Source: Thermococcus sp. 21S9 (GTDB lineage Archaea > Methanobacteriota_B > Thermococci > Thermococcales > Thermococcaceae). Taken from it: a stretch of 64,000 nt of DNA. The notes below the pieces were generated by a model. That model was not told the origin of the DNA and ran no database searches. It worked only from the letters and a program-made list of their open reading frames with translations. The position numbers and the translations under genes were made by a program. Where the stretch lies: positions 868,001 to 932,000 of the forward strand of contig NZ_SNUS01000001.1 in the NCBI RefSeq assembly GCF_012027635.1, given 5' to 3'. This document shows positions 60,772 to 64,000 of this stretch, one piece after another (the stretch's first letter is position 1; each line of letters opens with the position of its first letter).

Positions 60772-61938
60772 ATGCCAACGAACGTAACAGCGGAGTACCT
60801 TGCCGCGGAGGAGGAATACAGGAACGCAAAGACAATTCCCGAGAAGATTCGAGCCCTTGAAAAGATGTACGCGACGGTTCCGAAGCACAAGGGAACCGAA
60901 AAGCTCCGCCTCCAGATAAAGCGCAAGTTAGCGGAGCTCAGGAAGGAACTGGAGAAGCAGAGGCAGATGAGGAAAGGCGGTGGCGGGCCCTCGATGGCCG
61001 TCAGGAAAGAGGGCGCGGCGCAGATAGTTTTGGCCGGTCTTCCCAACGTCGGCAAGAGCTCCCTCCTCAAAGCTCTAACAAACGTCGATGCGGACGTTGC
61101 AGATTACGCCTTCACAACCGTTCAGCCGATTCCGGGAATGATGCACCACAAGGACGTTCAAATCCAGCTCGTTGAGGTTCCCGGCCTCGTTGAGGGTGCC
61201 GCTTTGGGTAAAGGAATGGGCCCACAGCTCCTTAGCGTCATAAGGAACGCCGATGCCATAGCGATAGTCGTTGACCTCTCCCAGGACCCGGTCAAGCAGA
61301 TGGAAACCCTTCTCCGGGAGTTTGAGAGGGCCGGAATAAAGGTCAACAAGAGGAAGCCGAGGGTCGAAATCAAGAGAACCGCGATGGGCGGAATCGTCAT
61401 CAACGGCCAGGAGAACATAAAGGGCGATATTCAGGAGGTCATGAAGATGCTCCGCGAGGAGCGCATACACTCGGCTGAGATAACTGTCAAGGAGCCCGTA
61501 ACGCTCGAAGAGTTCGCCGATGCCATAGACGAGAGCCTCGTCTGGAGGAGGGCGATAATCATAGCAAACAAGGGCGACGCCCCCGGGAGCAAGGAGAACT
61601 ACGAGAAACTCGTCAAGGCCTACGGCGACCGCTTCAAGATAATCCCTATATCGGCAAAGAAGGGCATAAACCTCGACAAGCTGAAGGACGAGCTCTACGA
61701 TTTGGCCGGAATCATTCGCGTTTTCACCAAGAGTCCCGGCGAGGAGCCGGCCTATCCACCGGTTGCCCTCAAGAAAGGCTCCACCGTTATGGACCTGGCC
61801 GAGAGAATTCACAAGGACTTCGCCAAGAACTTCCGCTATGCGAGGGTCTGGGGCAAGAGCGTCAAGTTCCCCGGTCAGAGAGTCGGTGCCGACCACGTGC
61901 TCGAGGACGGCGACATAGTGGAGATTCACGCCCGTTAA
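60772..61938 (+). CDS. drg: Drg-type Obg-family GTPase with TGS domain
   Basis: 388-aa ribosome-associated GTPase, archaeal counterpart of eukaryotic DRG. A helical N-terminus ends in a basic, glycine-rich link. The G domain has G1 LAGLPNVGKSS (87-97), a G2 region with YAFTTVQPIPG, G3 VEVPGLVEGA and G4 NKGD. The C-terminal TGS domain begins near residue 315 (IRVFTKSPGEEP) and ends GDIVEIHAR. GGTGAGCAGG precedes ATG 60772. Single gene, divergent from the FL11-like regulator. Confidence 0.95.
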   Translation: MPTNVTAEYLAAEEEYRNAKTIPEKIRALEKMYATVPKHKGTEKLRLQIKRKLAELRKELEKQRQMRKGGGGPSMAVRKEGAAQIVLAGLPNVGKSSLLKALTNVDADVADYAFTTVQPIPGMMHHKDVQIQLVEVPGLVEGAALGKGMGPQLLSVIRNADAIAIVVDLSQDPVKQMETLLREFERAGIKVNKRKPRVEIKRTAMGGIVINGQENIKGDIQEVMKMLREERIHSAEITVKEPVTLEEFADAIDESLVWRRAIIIANKGDAPGSKENYEKLVKAYGDRFKIIPISAKKGINLDKLKDELYDLAGIIRVFTKSPGEEPAYPPVALKKGSTVMDLAERIHKDFAKNFRYARVWGKSVKFPGQRVGADHVLEDGDIVEIHAR

Positions 61939-62417
61939 CGGCAGAACGGCCCCTTGCAGGTTCTTCTTCCCTTCCCGGTCAGTACGTCGAGGCTGTATTC
62001 CTTTCCATCGAGGCTGTCGAGAATTAGCCTCTCGCCGTCCCTTTCGAAAATCCAGAAGACCTTGTAGGCGAGCTCTTCCCTGACGACCTCAATCCTCGGG
62101 AGCCACCACGAGATTACGCGCGAGTTTCCCCAGGTTATGGCGCTCTCAAAGGCCTTCATTCTGGCCTCTTCCTCGTCGACGAGCGGGTTCATAACGGCCT
62201 TTTCGTCAACCTCCCACTCCTGGAGTTCTATGAACCTGTCTCCCCTCTCCGCGCCGAACCGGTAGAGGTCAACGTAGGCGAAGTAGTCGAAGACCCTGTC
62301 CTTCATGCCGAGCCTCTTGTAGTGGAGTCGTAGGTGATATATCCTGTACGGGTAGAGAATGAAGTTTGATTCCATCTCAGGCTGGAATATTGGGCGCATA
62401 ACCTTCACGGTCTTCAT
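61935..62417 (-). CDS. Hypothetical protein (160 aa)
   Basis: No recognised family. Soluble protein starting MKTVKVMRPIFQPEMESNFI, with aromatic-rich central parts (YPYRIYHLRLHYKRLGMKD and VFDYFAYVDLYRFGAERGDRF) and the C-terminus TGKGRRTCKGPFCR, where two cysteines lie near the end. The start at 62417 follows GTGTTGACC weakly; the longer frame from 62480 reaches into the divergent promoter region and is unlikely. It overlaps the drg stop by four bases (convergent). Confidence 0.7.
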   Translation of the reverse strand: MKTVKVMRPIFQPEMESNFILYPYRIYHLRLHYKRLGMKDRVFDYFAYVDLYRFGAERGDRFIELQEWEVDEKAVMNPLVDEEEARMKAFESAITWGNSRVISWWLPRIEVVREELAYKVFWIFERDGERLILDSLDGKEYSLDVLTGKGRRTCKGPFCR

Positions 62418-62497
62418 GGTCAACACCATAACGCTTTGTTTCAATTCGACTTTCCTAATTTTCCCAAACAGTTCACTCAATAGTTTTTAACGATAGG

Positions 62498-62543
62498 TTT
62501 ATAACTTTTTGGCAACAATATACAGTGCTGGCTATCAACCAGC
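62498..62543 (+). promoter_or_regulatory. Promoter and short leader hairpin of the symporter operon
   Basis: TTTATAAC (62498-62505) is a TATA box. GCTGG-CTATCAA-CCAGC (62527-62543) forms a hairpin near the expected transcript start, 12 bases before the GGAGGG ribosome binding site. Confidence 0.45.
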
Positions 62544-62566
62544 ATATATATACAGGAGGGTTCAAT

Positions 62567-62740
62567 ATGGGGCTCAGTGCCGGTGGATGGGCATTGTTGT
62601 TGGTGCCAACCCTTCTCGGTATAGCAACTATGCTCCTCTATGGTTTTTGGGACAAGATAACGGGCGAGGAGTACTACGTTGACGACGACATCCTGGCCTA
62701 CGACGAAGACCTGATTAAACAGCAGGAGGGAGGGGCATGA
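62567..62740 (+). CDS. Small membrane protein coupled to a Na+/solute symporter
   Basis: 57-aa protein: one hydrophobic helix (GGWALLLVPTLLGIATMLLYGFW) followed by an acidic tail (TGEEYYVDDDILAYDEDLIKQ). Its stop overlaps the symporter start (ATGA at 62737-62740), so the two are made together. Its helix plus ExYYVDDD resembles the first segment of the symporter itself (WWANKYTKTEDQYFVGG), so it may be a regulatory or extra-helix subunit. GGAGGG precedes the ATG. Confidence 0.75.
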   Translation: MGLSAGGWALLLVPTLLGIATMLLYGFWDKITGEEYYVDDDILAYDEDLIKQQEGGA

Positions 62741-64000
62741 ACACCGAGATACTGCTCGGTTTTCTGTTCTACCTCGCGTTGCTGGCCTACATCGGCTGGT
62801 GGGCCAACAAGTACACCAAGACCGAGGACCAGTACTTCGTTGGGGGAAGAAAGGTTCACGTTTTGGCGGCTACACTCTCAGACAAGGCGAGTGACTTCAG
62901 TGGCTGGCTGATGCTCGGCTACCCGGGAAGCGCCTTCAAAGCCGGCCTCGGTGCGTTCTGGGCTGCGGTGGGCTGTCTCTTCGGAACGCTCGCGGACTAC
63001 GTCCTCATCGGTCCAAGGCTCAGAATCTACGCCGGTAAGTTCAGGGCGATAACGGTTCCGGACTATCTTGAGGCCAGGCTCAAGGACGACACCAAGCTGA
63101 TAAGAATCCTGAGCGCCATTATAATCCTCGTCTTCATGACGGCTTACGTCGCGGCCCAGTTCACGGCCGGCGGAAAAACGTTTGCAGAGGGCTTTGGAAT
63201 CAGCGACAACGCGGGAATAATCCTAACGGTGATAATCCTGACGGCTTACGTCATAACCGGTGGCTTCTTCGCGGTCGTCTGGACCGACGTCGTTCAGGCC
63301 ATGTTCATGCTACTGACGCTTATAGTGGTTCCGATTCTCGCCCTGGTTGAGATAGGTGGTTTCGACAAGGCGACCCAGATAATAGCCCAAACGGACCCGA
63401 CCAAGCTCGACCCCTTTGGAGGTGCAACCGGCTGGGCCGCGATAATCTTCGCCATCGGTTATGCTTCATGGATAGTCGGCTACCTAGGACAGCCCCACAT
63501 CGTCACGCGCTACATGAGCGTTGAAGACCCGAGGAAGCTCAGAAGACCTGGAATCTTCATCAGCGGAACCTGGACAATCCTCGTCCTCTGGGGTGCGTTC
63601 TTTGCGGGATTCCTGGGCTTCGCGATGTACGCCGCGGGAATGCTGAAGGTCAGCGACCCGGAGAAGGTAATCCCGGCGATGGCAGTTGAACTCATGCCCG
63701 GCTGGCTGGCCGGCTTCGTCATAGCGGGAATAATCTCGGCCGTCATGAGCACAGCGGACTCACAGCTCCTCGTGGCCTCCTCTGCCATAGCGAGGGACTT
63801 CTATCACAAGGTCCTTGGCAAGGAGGTCGGCAAGAGGCAGATGGTTAACATATCGAGGCTCGTCGTTGCTGGCGTCGCCCTCGTCGGGCTCTGGTTCGCA
63901 CTGACAGGCAACAAGGTCGTCTACGAGATGGTGGCAACTGCCTGGGGCGGTCTCGCTGTCGGATTCGGGCCGATTCTCGTGCTGAGCCTCTGGTGGAAGC
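62737..64000 (+). CDS. Sodium/solute symporter (PutP-like), cut by window edge
   Basis: First 421 residues of an SSS-family symporter, which takes up proline or another small solute with Na+. Seen are the N-terminal helix LLGFLFYLALLAYIGWWANK and TEDQYFVGGRKV. LSDKASDFSGWLMLGYPGSAF matches the PutP Na+/proline site region (DxSGWLxxGxPG). FFAVVWTDVVQAMFMLLTLIVVP and ISAVMSTADSQLLVASSAIARDFY (Na2-site serines) follow. At least ten helices are visible and the frame is open at base 64000. PutP-type specificity is suggested by the SGW-GxPG block but not proven. Confidence 0.92.
   Translation, partial: MNTEILLGFLFYLALLAYIGWWANKYTKTEDQYFVGGRKVHVLAATLSDKASDFSGWLMLGYPGSAFKAGLGAFWAAVGCLFGTLADYVLIGPRLRIYAGKFRAITVPDYLEARLKDDTKLIRILSAIIILVFMTAYVAAQFTAGGKTFAEGFGISDNAGIILTVIILTAYVITGGFFAVVWTDVVQAMFMLLTLIVVPILALVEIGGFDKATQIIAQTDPTKLDPFGGATGWAAIIFAIGYASWIVGYLGQPHIVTRYMSVEDPRKLRRPGIFISGTWTILVLWGAFFAGFLGFAMYAAGMLKVSDPEKVIPAMAVELMPGWLAGFVIAGIISAVMSTADSQLLVASSAIARDFYHKVLGKEVGKRQMVNISRLVVAGVALVGLWFALTGNKVVYEMVATAWGGLAVGFGPILVLSLWWK

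Noticed and set aside
61075-61929. 284-codon frame antisense to drg
   Set aside because: Lies wholly within an unmistakable GTPase gene; no promoter or ribosome binding site on that strand.

Overview
The window reads as the chromosome of a hyperthermophilic archaeon of the Thermococcales, most likely Thermococcus. Pointers are archaeal-type information genes (class I CCA-adding enzyme, Rpo7/RpoE', Spt4, S24e, S27ae, Taw1, AglB, Drg GTPase), a Tk-subtilisin-like protease, the GTP-dependent dephospho-CoA kinase family, a CetZ-type tubulin, an FL11-like Lrp regulator, class III signal peptides on pilin-like proteins, and promoters with BRE/TATA elements plus GGAGGTG-like ribosome binding sites. 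No CRISPR array, rRNA or intein was seen.

Layout. 0-4.2 kb: start of ileS, then an accessory patch in which a TnpB-only IS605-type element (about 1294-2755) has split a DUF84 (YjjX-like NTPase) gene, followed by a compact predicted RNA structure and a PIN-domain toxin-like pair. 4.2-14.2 kb: housekeeping genes (DMT permease, GH57 enzyme, cca, thpR, a phosphoribosyltransferase, class II ribonucleotide reductase, a rubrerythrin-like protein, a HAD phosphatase). 14.2-16.8 kb: a TasA/camelysin-like secreted protein beside a DUF1616 membrane operon. 16.9-22.4 kb: a MoxR-DUF58-DUF4129-DUF4350-like operon on the plus strand. 22.4-29.15 kb: an AT-rich glycan island (four glycosyltransferases and a DUF2206-like polytopic protein) whose composition boundary falls inside the 3' end of aglB. 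31.4-32.0 kb: tRNA-Glu, tRNA-Ile and tRNA-Gln.

32.2-37.4 kb is the most interesting block. Two small HTH proteins precede two paralogous secreted TasA/DUF1102-like proteins, a dedicated SipW/ER-type signal peptidase, a third secreted relative and a DUF5305-like membrane protein. The first structural gene has a roughly 150-nt 5' leader that can fold into a hairpin, a 9-bp closing stem around an approximately 80-nt folded core, and an alternative stem that hides its ribosome binding site. This looks like an RNA switch or sensor.

37.4-39.8 kb is an information-processing cluster (ppa, rpoE', spt4, dephospho-CoA kinase, rps24e, rps27ae). After a secreted subtilisin, a HemK2-like methylase and taw1 comes a surface block (43.2-56.6 kb). 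It holds a secreted alpha/alpha-toroid protein joined to cetZ and a membrane protein, then a seven-gene run with overlapping or closely abutting genes. That run encodes three small class III-signal pilin-like proteins, three very large pilin-like or adhesin-like proteins (the last with DUF2341-like domains), and a DUF2101-like membrane protein. 56.5-64 kb: MarC/SnatA transporter, DUF1884, CitG-like protein, a DUF4097-like repeat protein, PfpI, the FL11-like regulator, Drg, and a Na+/solute symporter with a small partner protein, cut by the right edge.
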